A DNA stretch of 64,000 bases from Chryseobacterium defluvii (GCF_003634775.1 NZ_RBXB01000001.1:248001-312000), one strand, 5' to 3'. Shown: positions 26,194 to 35,901, counted from the stretch's first letter. A program made the numbers and translations. Notes: generated from the letters alone by a model not told the origin.

Positions 26194-29124
26194 ATGAAAA
26201 AAATAATTAAAGCTTTTAGTGTGATGATTGGAATCATCATATTTAATCCACTCGAAGCTCAGCAAGACATTAATTTTGGAGATTTTTCCAAGCCTGTGGC
26301 GTCAGTATCCTCTTTGGCCACCTATAATAAGACACCTGTATCATTAGCCGTTGGCACTACAAATGTGACTATTCCACTATTGACACTATCTTCAAAATCC
26401 AAAAATGTCACTATGCCAATACAGCTATCGTATAATCCGATGAATTTGAAGGTAACTGAGCCCGCAAGTGAAGTAGGAACCGGATGGTCATTATTTGGAG
26501 GAGGAGTTATATCAAGAGAAAATATTGGGCCTATAAACGAAGCTAAATACCGCCCCAATGCAACTGATTATAAGGCTGATGAATTTGATGATGTATTTCA
26601 CTATAACTTACCAGGTATTTCAGGAAGATTTAGGTTTAACCGAAATATTATTAACAACACAATTGATGTAGAAAATCTTTCCCCTAACAAGGTGAAAATA
26701 ACTTACATTAGAAATAGTGATCTCAATTTCTTTAAGATCAATAGTTTTACCATTACTGATGAAAAAGGATACAAGTATATCTTTAGCGATTACAGTGAGA
26801 GTTCAAGAGATGAAATCGCTTTGTATAGATCAGCTTTCTTTTTAACACAAATTAGATTGCCGAATGATATTCCTGTGGTGAGTTTAGAATATAGAAAAGA
26901 TGATAAGCACCTTAGCGATGATCCCCTTTCAGGAGTTATCTATAGAAGTTGTAAGCTCACTAAAATAATCTCTGAAGGAGTAGGTTCAATTGAAATTACT
27001 TATGTGTATGATGCTAATAAGGAAAACTCAATGAACGATCCATATAGCATTTCTCAGATCCTACTTAAAAATATGCAAGGGAATAGTATCTCTGGATATA
27101 GGTTTTCCTATACAGATCAAGGACTTTACACAATCGCGAGTGAGAGTAATGGTCGCAGAATGCTAGATAAACTTATTAAGCTAAATAAGGATTTAGTAGA
27201 GTACGAAAAAACAAAGTTTACTTATTATAATCCTAATGGAGGAGAAGTACACCCTTTTGGCCCATATTATTGGACCCCGACTTTTGATTCAAACAATGTT
27301 CGTGCTTATATTCTTCCCGGATTACTGAAGAATATAATTTCTCCAACCGGCGGTGTTGTTGAGTATAATTATGAACCACATGAAGTATTCTTCAATAGAA
27401 ATACGCCGGAGTATTTGCAGCACATGCAGTCTAGTAAGGGAATTGTTGATCCCATAATTCAGTATCAGGGAGATTTTGCTTCGGTTTTAAATATGGATAC
27501 TAATCAAAGTTCAACTTATAATTTAACTATTTCAGGAGACCCGGTTAAGCAGAAAACGGTATATTTTCAGTTTGCCATTGATGAATTGTATCAACCGGGT
27601 ATTTGGGTTCCGGACCCTCCTACAGATCCTAACGATAATCCGGATCCCAATAATCCAGGAGGAAGTCCCGGAGGTCATTATCATACCGAGCTAAAATATG
27701 TCCTGAAAAAAGATGGAGTGATAATAAATTCTTATAACAATTCAAATACACAAACAGATTATTATCTGTATCCCGGAAATTATACTATTGAAGTAACTGG
27801 GACAGGAGGGAAAGCAAGGTTGTTGCAAGCCGAAATAAAACTAAAAAACCCTCCATATATCAACAAGAATATTGCTCTTGAGTATGGTGCCAGAATAAAG
27901 AGTATTAAAAATTACAATAGTAGTTCTGAAATCATACCAGTGATTACTGAGTCTTTCTCATATAATAATTTCAATGACATTAATAGTTCCAGTGGCTACC
28001 TATTTTGCAACGAAGCAGAGGACGAGAATATTACTCCGGGTTATGTCCTCTATAAGAATATAACAACAACAGATGAACAAAACGGTTATAGTAGATACTA
28101 TTACAAAACGCCTAATGACTATCCTAAAGTACCTTATACAGTAGATGGTAATTCTACAGAGTTTTGGGCAAATTACATGATAGCTAGGTCGGGTATTTTG
28201 GAAAGAAAAGAAGTTTACAATGCTCTAGATAACCTATTGTCCTCAACAGATTATAGCACCACCCTTGAAACACTAAATAATGTTCCTGATTTGAAGATAA
28301 ATGGATTTAATGGTATTCCAACAAGATATACCAAGCCGGCTTATGTCAAAAATACGATGGAGATATCCAGAACTTATGCTGGTAGCCAGTATATGGAAAA
28401 TAAAATTGAAATTACAAATAACAATATTGGGAATTATGAACCGGCATATGTGAAAGAATCTGCCTCTGATGGCACTATATCAGAAAAATGGGTAAGATAT
28501 GCTCTGGACAAAAACAATACACGTCTTTTGAATGCCAATATGGTATCGGTTCCATTGGAAATTGAAACAAAAGTAAATGGAAAATTGATAGGGAAAATTG
28601 AAACAAAATATGATGATATAAGCCACCTTTATCCGTCTTCAACAGTAACTACCAACCCCAATGATGGAAGTGTTAAAACATTTGAGAAGTTTGATTCATT
28701 TGATATGTATGGAAAAATACGCCAATTGACAGAAAGTATTAGTGAAGCTACAGGAATCGGAGTATCTAGTACAATTATTTGGGGATACAATCAAACTTTA
28801 CCAATAGCAAAAATTGAAGGAGCTAAACTATCAGATATTGGAAATCTTGCAGATGATATTATTGCAAAGTCAAATGCTGATATAAATACGTCCACAGAAG
28901 TTTCTCTTATCAATGCGTTAGACACTTTTAGAACTCATCCAGCATTAAAGGAATTTGAAATTACGACTTTTACCTATGATCCTTTAGTGGGAATTACCAC
29001 AATCACTCCGTCTAATGGAATGAGAGAAACCTTTGTTTATGATAATAATAGGCTGAAATCTACTTTAAACGTAAATGGAAACATTGTTCAGGAGTATAAG
29101 TATAATATGAAGCCACAACCCTAA
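26194..29124 (+). CDS. Large secreted Rhs/SpvB-like protein upstream of the toxin
   Basis: A 976-aa protein with a signal peptide ending about 'NPLEAQ'. The first ~130 residues include 'TNVTIPLLTLSSKSKNVTMP' and 'GTGWSLFGGGVISRENIGPI', resembling the start of SpvB/Tc-toxin and Rhs shell proteins. Long beta-rich stretches follow, with a proline/glycine/asparagine-rich insert near residues ~470-495, and a YD-type ending ('FVYDNNRLKSTLNVNGNIVQ'). It probably forms part of the shell or delivery structure for the next gene product. I chose ATG at 26194; an upstream in-frame start would overlap the previous gene. Confidence 0.7.
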   Translation: MKKIIKAFSVMIGIIIFNPLEAQQDINFGDFSKPVASVSSLATYNKTPVSLAVGTTNVTIPLLTLSSKSKNVTMPIQLSYNPMNLKVTEPASEVGTGWSLFGGGVISRENIGPINEAKYRPNATDYKADEFDDVFHYNLPGISGRFRFNRNIINNTIDVENLSPNKVKITYIRNSDLNFFKINSFTITDEKGYKYIFSDYSESSRDEIALYRSAFFLTQIRLPNDIPVVSLEYRKDDKHLSDDPLSGVIYRSCKLTKIISEGVGSIEITYVYDANKENSMNDPYSISQILLKNMQGNSISGYRFSYTDQGLYTIASESNGRRMLDKLIKLNKDLVEYEKTKFTYYNPNGGEVHPFGPYYWTPTFDSNNVRAYILPGLLKNIISPTGGVVEYNYEPHEVFFNRNTPEYLQHMQSSKGIVDPIIQYQGDFASVLNMDTNQSSTYNLTISGDPVKQKTVYFQFAIDELYQPGIWVPDPPTDPNDNPDPNNPGGSPGGHYHTELKYVLKKDGVIINSYNNSNTQTDYYLYPGNYTIEVTGTGGKARLLQAEIKLKNPPYINKNIALEYGARIKSIKNYNSSSEIIPVITESFSYNNFNDINSSSGYLFCNEAEDENITPGYVLYKNITTTDEQNGYSRYYYKTPNDYPKVPYTVDGNSTEFWANYMIARSGILERKEVYNALDNLLSSTDYSTTLETLNNVPDLKINGFNGIPTRYTKPAYVKNTMEISRTYAGSQYMENKIEITNNNIGNYEPAYVKESASDGTISEKWVRYALDKNNTRLLNANMVSVPLEIETKVNGKLIGKIETKYDDISHLYPSSTVTTNPNDGSVKTFEKFDSFDMYGKIRQLTESISEATGIGVSSTIIWGYNQTLPIAKIEGAKLSDIGNLADDIIAKSNADINTSTEVSLINALDTFRTHPALKEFEITTFTYDPLVGITTITPSNGMRETFVYDNNRLKSTLNVNGNIVQEYKYNMKPQP

Positions 29125-29129
29125 AAAAC

Positions 29130-32100
29130 ATGAATATGAAAAAGACCATATCAATAATTACATTTCTAATGATTGCTTGGTTTCAGGCACAGAATTTAAC
29201 AATAACTGAAAATTATGTCTATAACAGGACATATCTTGAAGCCGTAACATCAGAACAACCCGGTGCTAAACAGTTACAAAGTATTCAATATTTTGACGGT
29301 TTAGGAAGGCCAAAACAAAATACCGCCATTAAAGCTTCTCCTTCGGGAAAAGATATTGTTATCCCTTCGGTTTTTGATAATGATGGGAAACAAACGAAAT
29401 TGTATTTACCCTTACCTACAGATTCTCAAAACGGAGCTTTCCTTACCGCAGCTACAGAAAATGCTGTGAATACCTACTATGGTGTTAGTAATGCATTCTC
29501 TGAGGTGAAAGTTGAAAAATCACCATTAGCAAGAATTGAAAAATCAGCATCTTCGGGTCCAGACTGGCAAATAGGGGGAAACCACACCCGAAAAACAGAA
29601 TACCTTCTAAATACTGTAAATGAAGTAAAAAGATTTAGATCGGTTTCTACATGGAATACTTCAACACAAATTAATGATGTGTCTGTTACCATTGCTTCTG
29701 ACGATACATATACCTCCAATGGGTATTATAATGCTAACATATTGTTCAAGTTTGTTACAAAAGATGAAGATGATAATGAAACGCATACGTATACGAACGA
29801 TAAAAATCAAAATATACTAGTAAGAAAAATCAATAAGAAATCGGACGGAAGTATAGAAAACTTTGATACTTACTATGTGTATGACGAGTATGGGAACATT
29901 TCATTAATTATTCCTCCTAAAGCTGCAATTTCCCCTTTAACATCAATTTTAGCAGATCAATTATGCTATCAGTATAAATATGATAAATACAATAGGCTGG
30001 TGGAAGTTAAACTGCCTGGAAAAGACTGGGAATATATGGTCTATGACAACCAGAACAGATTGGTTGCCACTCAAGATGGGAATCTAAGAGCAAAAGGTCA
30101 GTGGGTATATTCGAAATATGATCAATTCGGGAGAATTGCTTTTTCTGGAATAGCGACAGGTTCTTCAAGAACTACTGAGCAATCAGCTGCTAATTCCTTT
30201 GGAATAAATAATGTTAAAAGGACCGATTTTGTATCTTTCAACATGCAAGGTTTGGATGTGTACTATGACCATAATGGTACCTATCCTGGAAATATCGGGG
30301 TTACCTTATTGTCTGTTAATTATTATGATACTTATCCTGGTGGGTCTCCCATTCAACCGACACAGATTCAAAATCAAACTACCTTATCTTCCTCGCCTGC
30401 AACTATTGCTTCAAATGGCTTTGCATCTATCAGGAGCACCAAAGCATTTCCAACTGTTAGTTATATCAAAAATATTGAGAACGATAACTGGTCTTCTTCT
30501 GTTATTTGGTACGATACTTTGGGAAGACCCATAGGTACTTATGGAAAAAACCATTTGGGTGGTTTTACTAAAACTGAAAGCGTACTTGACTTTGCAGGAA
30601 ACGCAACTGAAGTCAATACTTATCATTCCAAAAATACCTCCGCAACTGAGGTTACGGTAAAGGACAGGTTTGTTTACACGCAACAGAATTATTTATCAAA
30701 ACATTATCAGCAGATCAATTCCAATGCCGAAGAACTGCTTGCTGAGTATACTTATAACGATCTTGGACAGCTTATCAATAGAAAAACGGGTAATAATCTT
30801 CAAAGCGTAGACTATGTTTACAATATCAAGGGTTGGCTGACCAAAGTCAATGATCCGGCGAACCTGAATGGGAAACTTTTCGGATATGAACTAAAATATA
30901 CCAATCCTATTTATCCCGGCTATTCCTCACCAAGATATAACGGTAATATTGCACAGGTAGATTGGGCGACTGGAAATGATGGTGTGTTAAGAAGATATTC
31001 TTATCAGTATGATGCTTTAAACAGATTAGTGGATGCTAATTACTCAGAAACGACTAGTACTGTTCCAATAAATGAGTTTTTTAGTGAATCTGTGGCATAT
31101 GATTTTAATGGGAATATTACTAATTTCTATCGTAACTCGAAAGGTTTAAATGGAACGGCAGAACAAATTGACAGGCTTGAATATAGTTATGATGGAAACA
31201 GGTTGAAATTCGTAAAAGATGCAAGTCACAATATTTCTGGTTATCCAGATGGGGGAAACTTTATCTCTTACGATGCTAATGGTAATATGACCAATCATGT
31301 TGATAAAGGTTATACTGGGATCATTTATAATTTCCTGAATCTTCCTTCAAAATTCACTCATACCAATAAAGCTCTTGCTACTAATTATATCTATGCTGCC
31401 GATGGAACTAAAATGCAGATGAGCAATGGAGCGGCGGTGAGTGATTACTTGGGGAATTTTCAATATACAAGTACATCCGGAGCAATTACCTCGTCTGTTT
31501 TATCTAATGAAGAAGGTTATTTCGATTTTATCAACAACAGGTACGTATATCAATACAAAGATCACTTAGGAAATATCAGAATTTCTTACACAAAAGGTAG
31601 TGATGGCAAGCCTGTTATATTGGAAGAGAATAATTATTATGCTTTCGGCTTAAAACACTCAGGATATAATACAGGAGATACAACTAACAATAATTTTAAA
31701 TATCTTTATAACGGAAAAGAATTGCAAACCAATGGTAATTTAGATTACGGTTGGAGGCAGTATATGCCGGATTTAGGGAGATGGAATGGGATTGACCAGC
31801 TTTCTGAAAAATTCCATTTTACCAGCCCATACGCCTATGTTAGTAACAACCCGATTTCTAACATAGACCCTGACGGAAGGAATATATATAAGACAGCCTC
31901 TGGATGGGAAGTTACTGGTAGCGATATTTCATCGGTTAGTGCTTATTTTGATAATGGAGGCACACTAAAGGATTTGGATACAGCATTCAATTCATGGTTA
32001 GATGGTGGAGGCTCATTATTAGGTAACACTGGTGGATTTTGGAATGATTTTGATGAGACTATTCCGCTTCCTGAAGTTATCATTAAAGCAAAAGGGAACA

Positions 32101-32726
32101 AGCATAACTGGAATTTAGGAGAAAATTACCTGGTTAATATGCTTGCCATGAGGATGGCATTCAATCAAGCTATTGCTGGGTGGAACTATTCAAATGGCGC
32201 GACGACTTTTGATCCGATGACGTGGGTAAGAAATGATGGGCCTATTAGGTATATTGGGGGTGCAGGTGATCCTTGGGGAATTTGGGAAGTAGCGGGAATT
32301 GCTGCCTCATCTTCGGACAAATCAGAAATGAATTTGGCAGCTATACCATTATTGGTGCTGACAAGAAATGGCGATGATGCACTGAAGATATTAGCTGCAG
32401 AGAAAGGCTCTTTAAAAATGCCCTATAGCAAAAGTAGGCCATCATATGCTAAAGGGCAAGTAGATGAGGTTTGGGAAGCGGCAAAACAGAAAAATGGTAA
32501 AGTTTACGATCCAAATACAGGGGAAGAACTTATATGGGATAAAACAGTAAAACCTAGATCATGGGATATGGGACATTTACCAGGACATGAATACAGAACA
32601 TTGCATGAAAAATACATGAGTGGAAAAATAACAAAAGCAGAGTTTTTAAAAGAATATAGAGACCCTAAAAATTATCAACCAGAATCAAAATCAGCAAATA
32701 GAAGTCATAAATATGAACAAAAATAG
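29130..32726 (+). CDS. Rhs polymorphic toxin with C-terminal GH-E-like nuclease domain
   Basis: A 1198-aa secreted Rhs protein. After a short signal ('FLMIAWFQAQ') comes a DUF6443-like N-terminus ('QSIQYFDGLGRPKQN'), then YD/Rhs repeats ('YKYDKYNRLVEVKLPGKDWE', 'YSYQYDALNRLVDANYS'). The Rhs core boundary is near residues 860-915 ('FKYLYNGKELQTNG', 'YVSNNPISNIDPDGR'). Behind it lies a variable tip; its last ~60 residues ('WDMGHLPGHEYRTLHEKYM', 'EYRDPKNYQPE', 'ANRSHKYE') match the GH-E type of HNH-like nuclease toxin. Such tips are released into competitor cells and cut DNA or RNA. The immunity gene starts inside the last codons. Secretion through T9SS is inferred from the operon. Confidence 0.82.
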   Translation: MNMKKTISIITFLMIAWFQAQNLTITENYVYNRTYLEAVTSEQPGAKQLQSIQYFDGLGRPKQNTAIKASPSGKDIVIPSVFDNDGKQTKLYLPLPTDSQNGAFLTAATENAVNTYYGVSNAFSEVKVEKSPLARIEKSASSGPDWQIGGNHTRKTEYLLNTVNEVKRFRSVSTWNTSTQINDVSVTIASDDTYTSNGYYNANILFKFVTKDEDDNETHTYTNDKNQNILVRKINKKSDGSIENFDTYYVYDEYGNISLIIPPKAAISPLTSILADQLCYQYKYDKYNRLVEVKLPGKDWEYMVYDNQNRLVATQDGNLRAKGQWVYSKYDQFGRIAFSGIATGSSRTTEQSAANSFGINNVKRTDFVSFNMQGLDVYYDHNGTYPGNIGVTLLSVNYYDTYPGGSPIQPTQIQNQTTLSSSPATIASNGFASIRSTKAFPTVSYIKNIENDNWSSSVIWYDTLGRPIGTYGKNHLGGFTKTESVLDFAGNATEVNTYHSKNTSATEVTVKDRFVYTQQNYLSKHYQQINSNAEELLAEYTYNDLGQLINRKTGNNLQSVDYVYNIKGWLTKVNDPANLNGKLFGYELKYTNPIYPGYSSPRYNGNIAQVDWATGNDGVLRRYSYQYDALNRLVDANYSETTSTVPINEFFSESVAYDFNGNITNFYRNSKGLNGTAEQIDRLEYSYDGNRLKFVKDASHNISGYPDGGNFISYDANGNMTNHVDKGYTGIIYNFLNLPSKFTHTNKALATNYIYAADGTKMQMSNGAAVSDYLGNFQYTSTSGAITSSVLSNEEGYFDFINNRYVYQYKDHLGNIRISYTKGSDGKPVILEENNYYAFGLKHSGYNTGDTTNNNFKYLYNGKELQTNGNLDYGWRQYMPDLGRWNGIDQLSEKFHFTSPYAYVSNNPISNIDPDGRNIYKTASGWEVTGSDISSVSAYFDNGGTLKDLDTAFNSWLDGGGSLLGNTGGFWNDFDETIPLPEVIIKAKGNKHNWNLGENYLVNMLAMRMAFNQAIAGWNYSNGATTFDPMTWVRNDGPIRYIGGAGDPWGIWEVAGIAASSSDKSEMNLAAIPLLVLTRNGDDALKILAAEKGSLKMPYSKSRPSYAKGQVDEVWEAAKQKNGKVYDPNTGEELIWDKTVKPRSWDMGHLPGHEYRTLHEKYMSGKITKAEFLKEYRDPKNYQPESKSANRSHKYEQK

Positions 32727-33198
32727 TATAAATGAAGTTTTTCATATGGTCGATCTTAATAATTTGGAAGACTTAAGAAAAATTGTAGATGAGAGTAATG
32801 TCAATCTTTTTGTAAATGAGTTTGAACAAAATCTTTTACATATGGCGATTACAAGAAACTCTACCGAGGTATTTGATTACCTTTTATATTGTGATATAGA
32901 TGTAAACAAATTGGATAAAGACGGCAAAACTCCATTACATTATAGTACAGCTTATAGTAACTATGATTTTACAAAAAAATTATTAGAATCTACAGGTATT
33001 GAAAAAGATATAAGAGATCAATATGGTAATAATCCCATGTGGGTTGCAGTTTTTAATTCTCGCGGATCCTATGATGTAGTTAAATTATTAATGGAGCACA
33101 AAGCTGATGCAAAATCTAAAAATAATAGTGGTAGATCTGCTTTAGATTTTGCAAAACAAATTGAAGATGAGGAATTAATAGAAATTCTTGAGTCCTAA
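32713..33198 (+). CDS. Ankyrin-repeat immunity protein
   Basis: A 161-aa protein overlapping the toxin gene end by 14 nt. It contains about four ankyrin repeats: 'FEQNLLHMAITRNSTEVFDY', 'DGKTPLHYSTAYSNYDFTKK', 'YGNNPMWVAVFNSRGSYDVV', 'SGRSALDFAKQIEDEELIEI'. No signal peptide, so cytosolic. Ankyrin proteins are a known immunity class in polymorphic toxin loci, and position right after the toxin tip strongly suggests it neutralises the GH-E-like nuclease. A terminator follows. Confidence 0.82.
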   Translation: MNKNSINEVFHMVDLNNLEDLRKIVDESNVNLFVNEFEQNLLHMAITRNSTEVFDYLLYCDIDVNKLDKDGKTPLHYSTAYSNYDFTKKLLESTGIEKDIRDQYGNNPMWVAVFNSRGSYDVVKLLMEHKADAKSKNNSGRSALDFAKQIEDEELIEILES

Positions 33199-33217
33199 TG
33201 ATTAACAATTAAAACTT

Positions 33218-33249
33218 AAGAAGGTATCCTTTTGAGATACCTTCTTTTA
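33218..33249 (+). terminator. Terminator after the ankyrin gene
   Basis: An 11-bp stem, AAGAAGGTATC (33218-33228) with its complement (33236-33246), followed by TT and TAG. It separates the toxin operon from the next gene. Confidence 0.8.
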
Positions 33250-33286
33250 GAAGCTTTCTCCAAAAAGCATATACAATTTAAATAAT

Positions 33287-33919
33287 ATGGTATCCTATGA
33301 AGGAATTGAAATAAATGTAAATGATAACATTTATCTGGAAACTAAAGGGATAAATTCTTATTTAGATAAGGAAATTAGGGTTTCTATTGGTAACCAACAC
33401 CAAGATGATTATATAGATGTTATTAAATATATAATAGATTACATTATTGAAAACAAACCTATTATTTCTGAAAATCAGAATATAGGATATTATTCATGGC
33501 TTTTGCAATTTCGATTAGAAAATAAAAACTATTTTGATCTTTATGAAGTAAATTCCGATGGGAATGATTTTAATAAAGGCTGTGATATAGCAATTTCAAT
33601 CACTAGAAGTCAATCTGAATTATGTTCACATTATGGCCTGCCTGCTCAATTTCCTAATTTTAATCAGATGATTGTTATTTCTGATGGAGTTTATGAGGGA
33701 AAAGATATTGAAGGAATCAGATATGAGTCGCCTGAACATATGTCAGGATGGTGGTTAATTACTGATGATTATGATAATAATATTGAATCTTTAAAGACAG
33801 TTCATTTTCACCATGTAGTTTTTACCCGACCGGATATTTTAAAATATTTGTCTTTGCCATTTGGTTATAGATTTTTAATGCAAAACGGAAATGTTGAAGT
33901 ATATAAAAATGACGAATAA
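33287..33919 (+). CDS. Probable orphan immunity protein (Imm33/SUFU-like ending)
   Basis: A 210-aa cytosolic acidic protein. The second half contains 'EHMSGWWLITDDYDNNIESL' and 'HHVVFTRPDILKYLSLPFGY', reminiscent of small immunity families with a conserved SGWW segment. Polymorphic toxin loci often keep spare immunity genes for toxins carried by competitors, and this one sits alone downstream of the Rhs operon between two terminators. The exact family is uncertain from reading alone. Confidence 0.5.
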   Translation: MVSYEGIEINVNDNIYLETKGINSYLDKEIRVSIGNQHQDDYIDVIKYIIDYIIENKPIISENQNIGYYSWLLQFRLENKNYFDLYEVNSDGNDFNKGCDIAISITRSQSELCSHYGLPAQFPNFNQMIVISDGVYEGKDIEGIRYESPEHMSGWWLITDDYDNNIESLKTVHFHHVVFTRPDILKYLSLPFGYRFLMQNGNVEVYKNDE

Positions 33920-33981
33920 TAGTTAGAAGATTATATCTATCTTTCAAAAAAAGAAAAAATCTGATTCACAAACAATTATAG

Positions 33982-34010
33982 AACCTCCACTAGTTTGGAG
34001 GTTTTTTTAT
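33982..34010 (+). terminator. Terminator after the orphan immunity gene
   Basis: AACCTCCA (33982-33989) pairs with TGGAGGTT (33996-34003), followed by a T run. Confidence 0.85.
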
Positions 34011-34063
34011 AACCATTTCAATTTTAAAGGCTTTACTACAGTATTGCTAAAATATTTTTTATA

Positions 34064-34097
34064 CGACATCCTTTGTCGCATTAGCTTATTAATTTAG
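34064..34097 (+). promoter_or_regulatory. Second copy of the palindrome-controlled promoter
   Basis: CGACA-N5-TGTCG (34064-34078) is followed 11 nt later by TAATTTAG (34090-34097), a 5-of-6 match to the fixed positions of TAnnTTTG. The layout is identical to 24445-24478. It precedes the gene at 34136 by 38 nt. Confidence 0.45.
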
Positions 34098-34135
34098 TGT
34101 CTGCTAACTAAGTCACTATTTTAAAATGAAATACA

Positions 34136-34927
34136 ATGGAAGGTACAAAATATCAAAAAGAAGTTGAAGAATTAAAAATGGAATTATTTGGATATAAAGT
34201 ATTATCCTATGAAGTTGATTTGGTTGGAGGGTTGGAAAAATCTATGAACATGGTTTTCCAAAAACTTAATAAAGCTTTTGAGTTTAATAGCCCTATTGCG
34301 GAGGATGAAATATTACAGTTAGGAAATGATATTCAGCGTAGAGCCGTTGAGATATTTTCACTTTCTTCACAAGAAATGAAGGTATTTGAAACTTTTAAAT
34401 ATGCATTAAACCCGGAAGATAAAACGATTTACTTTCAAAGTAAATGCATATTGGAGGTACTTTCAAACTATTTATTATCCATTGAATCCAAATTGGATTT
34501 TGATGATAATGACCCAATTTTTGACCTTTTACATTACCTGTATAATTCCAATATTGAAGATGATAAAGAAGAGGCTTTAAATATCCTGATTGAATTTAAT
34601 CTAAAATTATATGGTTTTATCATATACAGGGATTATTTAAAAATCATAGGGTTTCTAAACAATGATTTTTTAATTTCCCCTCATGACAACCATATCCCGA
34701 TCAGGATTGCGATGTTGGATTCCCTCAACCTTATCAGTGAGCTTAATAACAGCGTTCCCAACAAAGAAAATATTTACAGGATTATTCATGCTATTGTAGG
34801 AGGAAATGAAGACAACGTAAAAAAATATTGTCTGTCATTAATTGGTAAAAATAGTTTGTCACAAAAGCAGATCACCAAAAAGCACAAAGAGTTTGCACAA
34901 AAATATATTAATGAAAAGAAGATATAA
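34136..34927 (+). CDS. Unknown protein, first of two tandem paralogues
   Basis: A 263-aa cytosolic, mainly helical protein that I do not recognise. The N-terminal ~175 residues are acidic; 'YALNPEDKTIYFQSKCILEV' aligns with the second copy. From about residue 183 ('DNHIPIRIAMLDSLNLISEL') to the end ('HKEFAQKYINEKK') it is almost identical to the product of the gene at 35003. The Lys-rich C-terminus could bind nucleic acid. A palindrome-type promoter lies upstream. Mobile-element regulators are common here, but nothing in the sequence proves that role. Confidence 0.6.
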   Translation: MEGTKYQKEVEELKMELFGYKVLSYEVDLVGGLEKSMNMVFQKLNKAFEFNSPIAEDEILQLGNDIQRRAVEIFSLSSQEMKVFETFKYALNPEDKTIYFQSKCILEVLSNYLLSIESKLDFDDNDPIFDLLHYLYNSNIEDDKEEALNILIEFNLKLYGFIIYRDYLKIIGFLNNDFLISPHDNHIPIRIAMLDSLNLISELNNSVPNKENIYRIIHAIVGGNEDNVKKYCLSLIGKNSLSQKQITKKHKEFAQKYINEKKI

Positions 34928-35002
34928 TAAAGACTAGGTATTATTTATCATCATCTATTATGATTTATTTTTATCTTGTATTAAGATTTAAATTATTGAA
35001 AA

Positions 35003-35791
35003 ATGGATGTAACAATTGATAAAAAAATATTGGATGATTTGGAAAAAGGTTTTTTTATAAATACAATATTGTCTTATGAGCCATATCTTATTCATAATTT
35101 GGAAACAAGTATTAATGTACAATTTGAAGATTTTTACAATATTTTTGAAAGTCAAGTCCCCCTTATAAGTGAAGGCGATGATTTTGATGTTATAGAAAAC
35201 CAACAATTTTATTTAAATACATTTTCTCTGAATGATTATTTAGATGTCTTTAATAACTTTGAATATGCGATAAATACTAAAAATAAAAAAATATACTTTG
35301 CAAGCAGTGATATTTTAGAAATTTTCTCAAAATTTTTAGTAAAGGTTAAAGGTGAGTTAACATTTACAGAAAACGATCCTGTATTTGATTTTGCATATTA
35401 TAATTTTCATCCTGACGCAGAAGAATACAGACAGGCAACTGTTAAAATAATTATAGATTTTGGATTGAAATTAAATGGCTTTTTACTTTACCGAGATTTT
35501 GAAATTATTTTTAAACAGATAAATAAAGAGTTGATAATTCAGCCCAATGATAACCATATCCCAATTAGAATTGCCATATTGGATTCCTTAAACCTTATCA
35601 ATGACCTTAATAATAATGTCCCCAATAAAGAAAATATCTACAGGATTATTCATGCTATTGTTGGAGGAAATGAAGACAATGTGAAAAAATATTGTTTGTC
35701 ATTAATTGGTAAAAATAGTTTGTCACAAAAGCAGATCACCAAAAAGCACAAAGAATTTGCACAAAAATATATTAATGAAAAGAAATTCTGA
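35003..35791 (+). CDS. Unknown protein, second of two tandem paralogues
   Basis: A 262-aa paralogue of the preceding gene, 75 nt downstream. The N-terminal two thirds are diverged ('FEYAINTKNKKIYFASSDIL' corresponds to the first copy), whereas the last ~85 residues are nearly identical in protein and in DNA, with only a few base changes across the final ~120 nt. The split suggests gene conversion or cassette-like exchange of the N-terminal part. No signal peptide or membrane segment. Function unknown. Confidence 0.6.
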   Translation: MDVTIDKKILDDLEKGFFINTILSYEPYLIHNLETSINVQFEDFYNIFESQVPLISEGDDFDVIENQQFYLNTFSLNDYLDVFNNFEYAINTKNKKIYFASSDILEIFSKFLVKVKGELTFTENDPVFDFAYYNFHPDAEEYRQATVKIIIDFGLKLNGFLLYRDFEIIFKQINKELIIQPNDNHIPIRIAILDSLNLINDLNNNVPNKENIYRIIHAIVGGNEDNVKKYCLSLIGKNSLSQKQITKKHKEFAQKYINEKKF

Positions 35792-35867
35792 TTTAATTAA
35801 AATAGACCCCAACTGTACCCTAAGCATACCCCTAAAGAGTAAAATACGGTAAGCATATTTTAAACCT

Positions 35868-35901
35868 TTGTATTGTGAAACAAACAAAAATCACAATACA
35901 A
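35868..35901 (+). promoter_or_regulatory. Perfect inverted repeat overlapping the start of the HTH gene
   Basis: TTGTATTGTGA (35868-35878) and TCACAATACAA (35891-35901) form an 11-bp perfect inverted repeat with a 12-bp spacer. The second arm ends on the A of the ATG at 35901. It may be an operator for self-control or an RNA hairpin that hides the start codon. Confidence 0.55.

Noticed and set aside
34136-34927. RteC-family regulator
   Set aside because: Length and position are suggestive, but I cannot see the RteC sequence pattern, so the gene is left unnamed.
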